From Hydrogenophaga sp. (GTDB taxonomy: Bacteria; Pseudomonadota; Gammaproteobacteria; Burkholderiales; Burkholderiaceae_C), in contig JAJNQE010000178.1 of NCBI GenBank assembly GCA_021154985.1, positions 1 through 64,000 on the forward strand: a stretch of DNA of 64,000 bases, given 5' to 3'. The notes under the pieces were generated by a model, which worked only from the letters and a program-made list of their open reading frames with translations, was not told the DNA's origin and searched no databases. The position numbers and the translations under genes were made by a program. Position 1 is the first letter of the stretch. Every line of letters starts with the position of its first letter. Below, in pieces: positions 36,610 through 45,194 of this stretch.

Positions 36610-36687
36610 CCCCCACGCTCCACCGCTGCGCGGGTCGCTGCCCCCCAAGGGGGCTGATCCGCCTTGGGGCGGCCCGGCGGCGGATCG
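36610..36687 (+). repeat. Structured repeat, copy C
   Basis: Full copy with the block CCCCCACGCTCCACCGC, CGGGTCGCTG, the C6/AAGGGGG stem, and second-hairpin arms GATCCGCC and GGCGGATC around TTGGGGCGGCCCGGC. It separates the SET gene from birA and ends 9 bases before the birA ATG, so it occupies the position of the birA leader. Confidence 0.9.
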
Positions 36688-36696
36688 TTTCTGCTC

Positions 36697-37500
36697 ATGG
36701 CTGACTCGCTGATCCGCTACGCAGAAGCCGTGTGGCTGGCCATTGAGCCCAGCCTGCCCGGCTTCACGGTCGAGGTGTTGCCCAGCATCGACTCCACCAG
36801 CAGCGAACTCATGCGCCGCGCGCGCAGCGGCCTGATGGAGCCGGTGTTGCTGGCGGCCGAAGACCAGACGGCGGGGCGCGGACGCCTGGGCAAGGGCTGG
36901 CACAGCAAGCCCGGCCAATCGCTCACATTTTCCCTGGCGATGCCCCTGGCACCACAGAGCTGGTCGGGCCTGTCGCTGGCGGTGGGGGTGAGCCTGGCGC
37001 ACAGCCTGCACCCGGACGTGCGCCTCAAATGGCCCAACGACCTCTGGCTGCACCAGCGCAAGATCGGCGGCATCCTGGTGGAAACGGCCAGCACCGGCGA
37101 GGCCGGTCAGGGCCAGCGCATGGTCGTCATTGGCGTGGGCATCAACGTGGCGCGGCCCGAGGTGTCGGCGGTCGCCGCGCTGGTGCCCGATGGCTCGGCG
37201 GTGACAGCCATGGCGCCGGCCGGTTTGTCCGAGGTGCTGGTTGGCATCACGCCGGGCGAGGTGCTGGAGCGCGTGGCGCCGGCGCTGGTGCAGGACATCC
37301 TGGCGTTCGCCTCACAGGGCTTTGCCGCCTTTGCCCAACGGTTTGCCCAGCTGGATGCCTTGCAAGGTCAGCCGGTACAGCTGTCGGATGGCACACGCGG
37401 CACAGCCTGCGGTGTGAACGAAGACGGCGCCCTGCAGGTACTCACCGAACGTGGCATGCAGACAGTGACCAGCGCTGAAGTGAGTGTCCGACCATGCTGA
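36697..37500 (+). CDS. birA: Biotin--[acetyl-CoA-carboxylase] ligase
   Basis: 267 residues. It attaches biotin to the biotin carboxyl carrier protein through biotinyl-AMP. The motif DQTAGRGRLGKGW, LTFSLAMPL, KWPNDLWLHQRKIGGILVE and GVGINVA are present, plus the C-terminal SH3-like domain (QLSDGTRGTACGVNEDGALQV). There is no N-terminal helix-turn-helix, so it is a class I ligase without repressor function. The stop overlaps the SPOR gene by 7 bases. Confidence 0.95.
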   Translation: MADSLIRYAEAVWLAIEPSLPGFTVEVLPSIDSTSSELMRRARSGLMEPVLLAAEDQTAGRGRLGKGWHSKPGQSLTFSLAMPLAPQSWSGLSLAVGVSLAHSLHPDVRLKWPNDLWLHQRKIGGILVETASTGEAGQGQRMVVIGVGINVARPEVSAVAALVPDGSAVTAMAPAGLSEVLVGITPGEVLERVAPALVQDILAFASQGFAAFAQRFAQLDALQGQPVQLSDGTRGTACGVNEDGALQVLTERGMQTVTSAEVSVRPC

Positions 37501-38276
37501 AGTGGGCCGTGTGGCTGCTGGTGTTGGGCAATGCGGGCTACTTCGCGTGGTCGCAAGGTCACCTGGACACGCTGGGCCTGAAGCCGGCCGAACAACGCGA
37601 GCCGCAGCGCCTGGCGCAGCAGGTGCGCCCCGAGGTTTTGCGCCTGCTCAACGGTCCCCGGGCCGACGCTGCGCCCGTGATGGCCGCGCCGGCACCGGCA
37701 CCGGTGGCGCCACCGCCGCCAGCGCCCGTTGCGCCCGAACCCGCCGCTGCGGCCCCCATTCCCGCTCCCAATCCCCCTCCCACGCCTTCACCCACAGTAG
37801 CGGTGGCGGCGGGCAGCGGTCCTCGCGCCTGCTGGCAGGTGGGTGGATTCACCAACGATCAGGCCGAACTGCTTCGCGCCGAACTCGCGCTGTTGGGTCT
37901 GCCCGCTTCGGGTTTCGCGTTCACCGAAGTGCGCAGCGGGGGCCGCTGGATCGTCTACATGGGCCGTTACGACAACCAGCAGCAGGTCGACCGCAAGAAG
38001 GACGAGCTGCGTGCGCTGGGCGTGTCGTTCCGCGAGATCACGGCACCGGGGTTGGCTCCCGGTCTGGCGCTGGGCACCTATTCCAGCGAGGCGGCGGCCC
38101 AGCAGGCCTTGCAGCGGGCCGAGCGCGACGGCATCCGCACGGGCAAGGTGGCGCAGGAGCGGGCCGAGAGCCAGAGCGTGAGCGTGCGCTTGCCCGCGAT
38201 CACCGAGACGCAGCGCGCCGCCATCGACGGGCTGGGCGAAGCCATGGCGGGCAAGCGCCTGCAGCGTTGCGGCTGA
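37494..38276 (+). CDS. SPOR-domain membrane-anchored protein
   Basis: 260 residues. One N-terminal membrane helix (LKWAVWLLVLGNAGYFAWS) is followed by a Pro/Ala-rich stretch (about 60-105) and a C-terminal SPOR domain (about 110-190; CWQVGGFTNDQAELLRAEL, SGGRWIVYMGRYDNQQQVDRKKDELRALG). SPOR domains bind denuded peptidoglycan at the division site. The repeated-looking tail (about 195-230) may be a second partial copy. Coupled to birA, as often seen in Comamonadaceae. Confidence 0.85.
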   Translation: MLKWAVWLLVLGNAGYFAWSQGHLDTLGLKPAEQREPQRLAQQVRPEVLRLLNGPRADAAPVMAAPAPAPVAPPPPAPVAPEPAAAAPIPAPNPPPTPSPTVAVAAGSGPRACWQVGGFTNDQAELLRAELALLGLPASGFAFTEVRSGGRWIVYMGRYDNQQQVDRKKDELRALGVSFREITAPGLAPGLALGTYSSEAAAQQALQRAERDGIRTGKVAQERAESQSVSVRLPAITETQRAAIDGLGEAMAGKRLQRCG

Positions 38277-38283
38277 CGGGCCT

Positions 38284-40215
38284 TCAGGCCTGCCGCCTTG
38301 CGCGGCGCTGCTGCCAGCACACAGCCAACACCCAGGCCCACAAGGCCACGCCCCACAACACGCTGGTGGAGCCACCACCGCCGCCACCGCTGGTGGCCGG
38401 ATAAGCCGCGACGACGGTCACGGTGTCGCGACCGCTGCGCGCGGTGGGCGTGAAGTCATCGGTGACGGTGAGGCGGAACACATAGGTGGCCTGCGCGTTG
38501 GGCAGGCTCACGCCCGCCACCGCGGTCGATGCATCGGAGATTGCCACCGTGGGGCCGCTGACCTGGGTCCACTGGTGGCTGACGATGTTGAAACCGGAGA
38601 GCGCGACGCTGGCCGAGCCGTCGAGCGAGATCGCGGTGCCCGGGGTCACGGTGCCGATGGGCGAGATGACGGCCGCCGGCCCCCGGGCGAGTTGCACCGA
38701 CGTGGACGCATCGAGCAGGCCGGCGCCGCAGGTGGTGGTGGTGCAGTTGCACAAACCACTGGTGGGCAAGGCGCACTGGCCGTACCCGGCGTCGACATGG
38801 CCACGCGCGGCAGCGGCCTGCTTCATCCGATCCATCAGCGCGCTGGGTGTCAGCGCGTCGTTCACGTCCAGCATGAGGCTGGCCACGCCCACGGCCTGCG
38901 GCACGGCAAAACTGGTGCCTTGTTTGTAGCCGTAGCCGTTGCTGCCCGGCAGGGTGGTCCCGGCGTTGTCGGTGGAGAGCAGCAGGTTCACGCCGCCCGA
39001 CTCGTCGGAGCCGCCTGGCGCCGACAACGCGACCTGTGGCCCGAAGCTGGAGTAGCTGGTTTTGGCGCCGTCCTTGCGCACCGCCGCGACCGTCATCACG
39101 CGCTGGCAATCGGCCGGCCGCTGCAGGGCGCCGCTGCCGTTGCCCGCAGCCACCACCACGAGCGCACCCGCGTCGGTGGCGGCGTTGATGGTGTCCTGGT
39201 AGAGCGCGTTGCAGGGTGCATCGCCACCGAAGCTCAAGTTGATGACACGGGCCGGGTTGTTGTTGGTCGGCACGCCCGCCACCGGCAAGCCAGCGGCCCA
39301 GCGCACGCCGTCCAGCAGATCCGACACCAGCGCGCCGCACTTGCCCGCCACCCGCACCGGCAGGATGCGCGCACCCCAGTTGATACCGGCCACGCCCATC
39401 CCGTTGTCCGTGGCGGCGGCGATCTGGCCAGTGATGAAGGTGCCGTGCCACGAGCTGTTGGCCACGTCGCAGGTCGCGTACGTGGGAGTCTGTGCTTCGG
39501 CAGAGGTCACCCAGTCGCCCGGGTCGCTGGCGTCGCCGTCGCGCCCGCCGCCATCGTTGGCCACGTCGACGTCGCTCACCAGGTCGTAGCCCGGCAGCAG
39601 ACGCGGGCCCAAGGCCATCAGGTCCGGGTGGTCGAACCGCACGCCTCCGTCAACCACGGCGACCACGACCGGCGGGCCCACATCGCCCTTGGTCAGGTTC
39701 CAGGCGTTGGGCAGGTTCATGGCAGCAAGGTTGCCCACGCCAGGCACCTGCAAATGCCACTGGCTGCTGAAATTCGTGTCGTTGGGCGTCACGGTCTGCA
39801 AGCGTTTGACCAGCACATTGGGCTCGACCCAGGCCACGTCGGGGTGCAGGCGCATGCGGCGCATCGCGTCTTCCAGGGAGCGTCCGCGCAGGGGCCGCTC
39901 GAATGTCAGCAGAGCGGCGTTGCCCGCTTCGCCGGCCTGCCGCGCGTTCAGCCCCACGTCGCGCGCAATGCGCCTCGTGCGTTCACGGGTCTGGTCGGAA
40001 GCCGCTTTCCAGCGTGCCCGCGCCCGCTCGCGCTCGTTGGCGCGCGGGCTGCGGTCGATCTGCTCGGTCTCGGTGTCGGTCGCCGAAGCGCGGTAGCCAA
40101 TGATCAGGCCCTGGGCTGGCACGTCGACGCCTTGCGCCAGCACCGGCGCGCAGGCCAGCAGGGCCGCCAAGCCAACGGTGAAGCACCGGTTTTTGTATCC
40201 GAGATGTAAAAGCAT
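38284..40215 (-). CDS. S8 subtilisin-family serine protease with GG-CTERM-like C-terminus
   Basis: 643 residues. Signal peptide (CFTVGLAALLACAPVLAQG), an inhibitor-like propeptide (about 35-120), then the catalytic triad in VVAVVDGGVRFDHPDL (Asp), SSWHGTFITGQIAA (His) and GTSFAVPQAVGVASLM (Ser). A PKD-like domain follows (AISLDGSASVA...YVFRLTVTDDF). The end is a six-Gly run, a hydrophobic helix (VLWGVALWAWVLAVCW) and a basic tail (QQRRARR), typical of a GlyGly-CTERM sorting tag. Likely exported and processed at the membrane. Convergent with the SPOR gene, 7 bases apart. Confidence 0.9.
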   Translation of the reverse strand: MLLHLGYKNRCFTVGLAALLACAPVLAQGVDVPAQGLIIGYRASATDTETEQIDRSPRANERERARARWKAASDQTRERTRRIARDVGLNARQAGEAGNAALLTFERPLRGRSLEDAMRRMRLHPDVAWVEPNVLVKRLQTVTPNDTNFSSQWHLQVPGVGNLAAMNLPNAWNLTKGDVGPPVVVAVVDGGVRFDHPDLMALGPRLLPGYDLVSDVDVANDGGGRDGDASDPGDWVTSAEAQTPTYATCDVANSSWHGTFITGQIAAATDNGMGVAGINWGARILPVRVAGKCGALVSDLLDGVRWAAGLPVAGVPTNNNPARVINLSFGGDAPCNALYQDTINAATDAGALVVVAAGNGSGALQRPADCQRVMTVAAVRKDGAKTSYSSFGPQVALSAPGGSDESGGVNLLLSTDNAGTTLPGSNGYGYKQGTSFAVPQAVGVASLMLDVNDALTPSALMDRMKQAAAARGHVDAGYGQCALPTSGLCNCTTTTCGAGLLDASTSVQLARGPAAVISPIGTVTPGTAISLDGSASVALSGFNIVSHQWTQVSGPTVAISDASTAVAGVSLPNAQATYVFRLTVTDDFTPTARSGRDTVTVVAAYPATSGGGGGGSTSVLWGVALWAWVLAVCWQQRRARRQA

Positions 40216-40288
40216 CCCGGTTTGTAGCACGGCCCCGCGAGCGCTTGCCACCCCATTTGGCGCAGGTTCTGAGAGGGTGTTGGCCGCT

Positions 40289-41188
40289 TCAGACAACCGC
40301 TGAACGGCGCTGCGTTTGTGCGGAAAACCAGTCCAGCGCGTTGTTCCACAGCGGCTGCGCTTTGGGCCTGAAATAGCCCATGTGGCCGATGGCGCCCAGG
40401 CCTTCGCGCCGGGCGTCGAGCGTGACGCTGCGCACCTCGGCGTTGCGGTAGCCGGCCATGAAAGCGTCGCGCGAGGCCGGGGGCGCCCAGGCGTCGTCCA
40501 GCGCGTTCACGGCCACGATGGGGAAGCGCACATCGTCGAACCGTTCGGTGGTGGCCTGCATGGCCGGGTCGTCGAAGAAGTAACGCGGGTAGCGGCACCA
40601 CTGGCGCCACTGGCGGTACACGTCGATCGGCAGGTCCTCGCCCATGCCCAGGCGGCTCCAGGGCAGGTACCCGGCCAGGCGCGTCCACACCGGCCCGAGC
40701 ACGCGCCACATGAAGAGCACGCGCAGGCGCTCCAGCGGTGGCATCCAGCCGTGCCAGCCGGCACCGGTGGCGAAGGTGTAGGCGCCGTCCACCAGCGTCG
40801 GGTCGGGCAGCAAGCCCAGGGCATGGCCACCGTAGGAATGCCCCACGAGGTAGAGCGGCATGCCCTCCTGGCGCATGGCCTGCACACCGGCCGCCAGGTC
40901 CAGGCGACCCCAGTCGAGGTAGTCCATGCGAAAGCCCTTGAGCGTGCTCGGGGCCGACTGACCGATGCCCCGGTAGTCCAGCGTCAGCACATCAAAGCCG
41001 CGGCGAGCGGCGTGTTCGGCAAAGCGCTTGTAGAAGCCCTGCGGCACGGCGGTGGCACCGCCCACCACCAGGTGGCCACGCGGCGGCGCGGGGCTGCGAA
41101 AGCGGTGCGCCACCAGTGGGTAACCATCGGCGGCGGTGAGCGTGAGGCGCTCGATGCGCACGTCCTGCGGGGAAGTGTCGGTGGTCAT
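40289..41188 (-). CDS. Alpha/beta hydrolase (YheT/lysophospholipase-like)
   Basis: 299 residues. The nucleophile elbow is LYLVGHSYGGHALGL; an Asp in VNALDDAWAPP and a His in GAIGHMGYFRP complete the triad. The oxyanion segment GGATAVPQGFYKRFAEH is unusual but typical of this subgroup. Substrate unknown. It lies 21 bases downstream of the TetR gene on the same strand, so it is probably under that regulator. Confidence 0.85.
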   Translation of the reverse strand: MTTDTSPQDVRIERLTLTAADGYPLVAHRFRSPAPPRGHLVVGGATAVPQGFYKRFAEHAARRGFDVLTLDYRGIGQSAPSTLKGFRMDYLDWGRLDLAAGVQAMRQEGMPLYLVGHSYGGHALGLLPDPTLVDGAYTFATGAGWHGWMPPLERLRVLFMWRVLGPVWTRLAGYLPWSRLGMGEDLPIDVYRQWRQWCRYPRYFFDDPAMQATTERFDDVRFPIVAVNALDDAWAPPASRDAFMAGYRNAEVRSVTLDARREGLGAIGHMGYFRPKAQPLWNNALDWFSAQTQRRSAVV

Positions 41189-41209
41189 GAAAGTCTCCAG
41201 TTCGGTCGA

Positions 41210-41797
41210 TCAGGCCGGCGGGCGGGGAGCAAGCAGCGACAGCAGGGTGTCGGTGGCCTGTGCGATGGGCGTGGTGCTCTGGGCCACGCGCGCCTGCAGC
41301 AGCCCGCCTTCGTAGGTGGCCACGATCAGGGCTGCGATGCCCTGTGCCCGCGCACGGGGCTCCCCGTGCGATTCCAGCGCTTGCGCAATGCGCTCGCGCA
41401 AGGTGGCACACGCCCGCGCCAGGGCCTCGCGCAGGGCGGCGTCATCGGGCGTGGACTCCAGCGCCACGGTGGCCAGCGGGCAGCCCGATTCGAAGCCGCT
41501 GTCGCCCAGCCGCGCGGTGGCGCCCGCCATCCAGCGGCGCGTGGCCTCGATCGGGTCGGGATTGCTGGCCAAGAGTGCGTCGAGCCCGCGCAGCATGCGC
41601 GCCACCACATCGTCGATGGCGGCCACGGCCAGCTCGGCCTTGCCGCCGGGGAAGTGGTGGTACAGCACGCCCTTGGGCGCGCCGGCCTGGGCCAGCAGCT
41701 CGGTCAGGCCGACGCCGTGCAGGCCGCGCCGGCGCAGCGCGTCGGTCATGGCGGCGATCAGGCGTTCGCGGGTGCCGGGGGTGGGTGTTTCGGACAT
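41210..41797 (-). CDS. TetR family regulator (NemR/AcuR-like)
   Basis: 195 residues. The N-terminal helix-turn-helix (TRERLIAAMTDALRRRGLHGVGLTELLAQAGAPKGVLYHHFPGGKAELA) and the C-terminal ligand domain with Cys in FESGCPLATVALES match the branch to which NemR-type regulators belong; these often sense electrophiles through a Cys. It probably represses itself and the downstream hydrolase by binding the operator at 41811. Confidence 0.9.
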   Translation of the reverse strand: MSETPTPGTRERLIAAMTDALRRRGLHGVGLTELLAQAGAPKGVLYHHFPGGKAELAVAAIDDVVARMLRGLDALLASNPDPIEATRRWMAGATARLGDSGFESGCPLATVALESTPDDAALREALARACATLRERIAQALESHGEPRARAQGIAALIVATYEGGLLQARVAQSTTPIAQATDTLLSLLAPRPPA

Positions 41798-41810
41798 GGG
41801 CGCAAATCTA

Positions 41811-41826
41811 TAGACCGGTCGGTCTA
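41811..41826. promoter_or_regulatory. TetR operator
   Basis: TAGACCGGTCGGTCTA has perfect 6-base inverted arms (TAGACC/GGTCTA) around four bases and closely resembles known NemR-type boxes. It lies 14 bases upstream of the tetR start, over the likely promoter, which indicates autorepression. Confidence 0.85.
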
Positions 41827-41860
41827 GTGTCAAGCACGGTCTGTCACGAAGGCGCTCCGG

Positions 41861-41893
41861 CAACAAAAAAGCGCCCGAAGGCGCTTTTTTGTT
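41861..41893 (-). terminator. Rho-independent terminator of gap
   Basis: A long perfect stem (AAAAAAGCGCC/GGCGCTTTTTT extended by AAC/GTT) around a CGAA loop, with T-runs on both strands, lies 17 bases after the gap stop. It could also stop transcription coming from the other side. Confidence 0.92.
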
Positions 41894-41909
41894 GCATGCA
41901 AGCGAGGGC

Positions 41910-42908
41910 TTACTTGGCGACCACGCGAACCATCTCGAGACACTTGTTCGAGTAGCCCCACTCGTTGTCGTACCAACTCACCACCTTGACGAAGGTGCTG
42001 TCCAGCGCAATGCCGGCGTCGGCGTCGAAGATGGAGGTGCGGGTGTCGCCACGGAAGTCGGTGGCCACGACCTTGTCGGTGGTGTAGCCCAGCACGCCTT
42101 TGAGCGCGCCTTCGCTTTGCGACTTCATCTCGGCGCAGATCTCGGCGTAGGTGGCGGGGCTGTTGAGTTCCACCGTGAGGTCGACCACCGACACGTCGGA
42201 GGTGGGCACGCGGAAGCTCATGCCGGTGAGCTTCTTGTTCAGCTCGGGAATCACCACGCCCACGGCCTTGGCCGCGCCGGTGCTGCTGGGGATGATGTTT
42301 TCCAGGATGCCGCGGCCGCCGCGCCAGTCCTTGTTGCTCGGGCCGTCCACCGTTTTCTGCGTGGCGGTGGCGGCGTGCACCGTGGTCATGAGACCGCGCT
42401 TGATGCCCCACTTGTCGTTGAGCACCTTGGCAATGGGCGCCAGGCAGTTGGTGGTGCACGAGGCGTTGGAGATGATGGCCTCGCCCTTGTAGGTGGCGTG
42501 GTTCACGCCGTACACGAACATGGGCGTGTCGTCCTTGGAAGGCGCGGACAGGATGACCTTCTTCGCGCCGGCGTCCAGGTGCTTCTGGGCCGTGACCTTG
42601 TCCAGGAACAGGCCGGTGGATTCGATGACGATGTCGGCGCCGACTTCGTTCCACTTGAGGTTGGCGGGGTCGCGCTCTTGGGTGAGGCGGATCTTCTTGC
42701 CATTGACCACCAGCGTGTTGCCGTCGACCTGGACATCACCCTTGAAGCGGCCGTGCACGCTGTCGTACTGCAGCATGTAGGCCAGGTACTCGGGCTCCAG
42801 CAGGTCGTTGATGGCGACGACTTCGATGTCGGCGAAGTTCTGCAGCGCGCTGCGCAGCACGTTGCGGCCGATGCGGCCAAAGCCGTTGATGCCGATCTTG
42901 ATGGTCAT
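41910..42908 (-). CDS. gap: Glyceraldehyde-3-phosphate dehydrogenase, type I
   Basis: 332 residues. NAD-binding start IKIGINGFGRIGRNVLRSAL, catalytic Cys in ISNASCTTNCLAPIAKVL and GRGILENIIPSSTGAAKAVG are intact. It oxidises glyceraldehyde-3-phosphate in glycolysis, or reverses the reaction in gluconeogenesis or the Calvin cycle. It follows the transketolase gene by 41 bases in the same orientation, a central-carbon pair common in Burkholderiales. Confidence 0.97.
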   Translation of the reverse strand: MTIKIGINGFGRIGRNVLRSALQNFADIEVVAINDLLEPEYLAYMLQYDSVHGRFKGDVQVDGNTLVVNGKKIRLTQERDPANLKWNEVGADIVIESTGLFLDKVTAQKHLDAGAKKVILSAPSKDDTPMFVYGVNHATYKGEAIISNASCTTNCLAPIAKVLNDKWGIKRGLMTTVHAATATQKTVDGPSNKDWRGGRGILENIIPSSTGAAKAVGVVIPELNKKLTGMSFRVPTSDVSVVDLTVELNSPATYAEICAEMKSQSEGALKGVLGYTTDKVVATDFRGDTRTSIFDADAGIALDSTFVKVVSWYDNEWGYSNKCLEMVRVVAK

Positions 42909-42949
42909 GTCTCGTGTCTCCAGGGGGTTTCAAAGAAGGATGAACAAAT

Positions 42950-45022
42950 TCATTTCGCCAGCACGGCGCGCACCGTGTCGGCCACATTGGCGGGCGTGAA
43001 GCCGAAGTGCTCGAACAGCACCGGCGCCGGGGCGGATTCGCCGTAGGTGTCCAGCCCCACGACCGCGGCCACACCGTACTTCCACCAACCGTCGGTGGAA
43101 CCCATCTCGACCGCCACGCGCGGCACGCCGGCAGGCAGCACCGAGGCCTTGTAAGCGGCGCTCTGGCGGTCGAAGGTGGTGGTGCTGGGCATGGAGACCA
43201 CGCGCACGGCAATCTTGAATTCCTTGGCCAGCCGCTCCTGCGCTTTCAGCGCCAGCTGCACTTCGGAACCGGTGGCGATGATCACCGCCTGCGCCTTTTT
43301 CTTCAGGCCCACTTCGCTGGGCTCGGCCAGCACGTATGCGCCTTTGCTGATGTCGCCCAGGTCGCTCTTGGGTGCGTAGGGCAGGTTCTGGCGGCTGAGC
43401 AGCAGGGCGGTGGGGCGGCTGGCGTTTTCCAGCGCCACGGCCCAGGCCACGGCGGTCTCGGCGGTGTCGGCCGGACGCCAGACGTCCAGGTTCGGGATCA
43501 GGCGCAGGCTGGCGGCGTGCTCCACCGACTGGTGGGTGGGGCCGTCTTCGCCCAGGCCGATGGAGTCGTGCGTGAACACGTGGATCACGCGCTGTTTCAT
43601 CAGCGCGGCCATGCGGATGGCGTTGCGGCTGTAGTCGGAGAACGTGAGGAAGGTGCCGCCGTAGGGAATGAAGCCACCGTGCAGCGCCACGCCGTTCATG
43701 ATCGCGGCCATGCCGAATTCGCGCACGCCGTAGTTGATGTGGCGCCCGCCCTGACCTTGCTCGTTTTTCACCACGTCACCGGCCAGGTTGAAGCGCAACG
43801 AGGGCGTGGACTTGGTGTTGGTGAGGTTGGAGCCGGTGAGGTCGGCGCTGCCGCCCAGCAGCTCGGGCAGCGCGGCGGTGAAGGTTTCCAGCGCGAGCTG
43901 GCTGGCCTTGCGGCTGGCCACGGTTTCGGCCTTGGTGTGGGCAGCCACCGCGGCGTCCACCGCCACTTGGGCGAAGTTCTTCGGCAGGTCGCCCTTCATG
44001 CGGCGCACGAATTCCTTGGCGAGTTCGGGGAAAGCGGCCTTGTAGGCGGCGAAGGCGGTGTTCCACGCGGCCTCGGCGGCCTTGCCGGCGGCCTTCGCGT
44101 CCCACGCGGCGTACACGTCTTTCGGGATCGCAAAAGGTGCGTGGCTCCAGCCCAGGGCTTCGCGGGTGAGTTTAATTTCTTCAGTGCCCAGCGGCTCGCC
44201 GTGGGCCTTGGCGGTGTTGGCGCGGTTGGGGCTGCCTTTGCCGATGTGGGTCTTGCAGATGACGATGGTGGGGGCGTCGGCCTTGTTCTTCGCGTCGCTG
44301 ATCGCGCGGTCCACTGCGTCGGCATCGTGGCCGTCGATCGGACCGATCACGTTCCAGCCGCAGGCGGCAAAACGCAGCGCGGTGTTGTCGATGAACCAGG
44401 GCGTGACCTGACCATCGATGGAGATGCCGTTGTCGTCGTACAGGGCGATCAGCTTGCTGAGCTTCCACGCGCCGGCCAGGGCCACGGCCTCGTGGCTGAC
44501 GCCCTCCATCAGGCAACCGTCGCCCAGGAACACGTTGGTGTGGTGGTCCACCACCGTGTGACCTTCGCGGTTGAATTCGGAGGCCAGCAGCTTCTCGGCC
44601 AGCGCCATGCCCACCGCGTTGGTGATGCCCTGGCCCAAGGGGCCGGTGGTGGTTTCAACACCCGGGGTCACGCCCACTTCGGGGTGGCCAGCGGTCTTGC
44701 TGTGCAACTGGCGGAAGTTCTTGAGTTCGCCGATCGGCAGCTTGTAGCCGGTGAGGTGCAGCAGCGCGTAAATCAGCATGGAGCCGTGGCCGTTGGACAG
44801 CACGAAGCGGTCGCGGTTGGCCCACTGCGGATTGGTCGGGTTGTGGCGCAGGTGCCGACCCCACAGGGCGACCGCCATGTCGGCCATGCCCATGGGCGCG
44901 CCGGGGTGGCCCGAGTTGGCGGCCTGCACCGCGTCCATGGCGAGCGCACGGATGGCGTTGGCCTGGGTCTGGGCTGACACGGCGGAGGCGGTGGGGGTGG
45001 GAGTGCTGGCGGTGTCGGACAT
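42950..45022 (-). CDS. tkt: Transketolase
   Basis: 690 residues. Thiamine-diphosphate enzyme of the pentose phosphate (and Calvin) pathway. Visible blocks: ALAMDAVQAANSGHPGAPMGMADMA, the ThDP motif GDGCLMEGVSHEAVALAGAWKL, and the pyrimidine-domain HDSIGLGEDGPTHQSVEH. Start 45022 gives the normal N-terminus; the open frame upstream is leader. Co-directional with gap. Confidence 0.97.
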   Translation of the reverse strand: MSDTASTPTPTASAVSAQTQANAIRALAMDAVQAANSGHPGAPMGMADMAVALWGRHLRHNPTNPQWANRDRFVLSNGHGSMLIYALLHLTGYKLPIGELKNFRQLHSKTAGHPEVGVTPGVETTTGPLGQGITNAVGMALAEKLLASEFNREGHTVVDHHTNVFLGDGCLMEGVSHEAVALAGAWKLSKLIALYDDNGISIDGQVTPWFIDNTALRFAACGWNVIGPIDGHDADAVDRAISDAKNKADAPTIVICKTHIGKGSPNRANTAKAHGEPLGTEEIKLTREALGWSHAPFAIPKDVYAAWDAKAAGKAAEAAWNTAFAAYKAAFPELAKEFVRRMKGDLPKNFAQVAVDAAVAAHTKAETVASRKASQLALETFTAALPELLGGSADLTGSNLTNTKSTPSLRFNLAGDVVKNEQGQGGRHINYGVREFGMAAIMNGVALHGGFIPYGGTFLTFSDYSRNAIRMAALMKQRVIHVFTHDSIGLGEDGPTHQSVEHAASLRLIPNLDVWRPADTAETAVAWAVALENASRPTALLLSRQNLPYAPKSDLGDISKGAYVLAEPSEVGLKKKAQAVIIATGSEVQLALKAQERLAKEFKIAVRVVSMPSTTTFDRQSAAYKASVLPAGVPRVAVEMGSTDGWWKYGVAAVVGLDTYGESAPAPVLFEHFGFTPANVADTVRAVLAK

Positions 45023-45194
45023 GGCGGTGCTGAAAAGTGGTGGAGGCCGAGGCTTGCGCGGTGGCGCAAAACAACGGATTTTATCGGCCCGCCCATCGCT
45101 GGCAGCGTTGCGCCCCAACCAGCAAGCCTGTCAGCCCATAATTCTTGAACGTGTGCGGCCCTGAGTGCCCGGCATGCGCATCCACCCGCCACCC

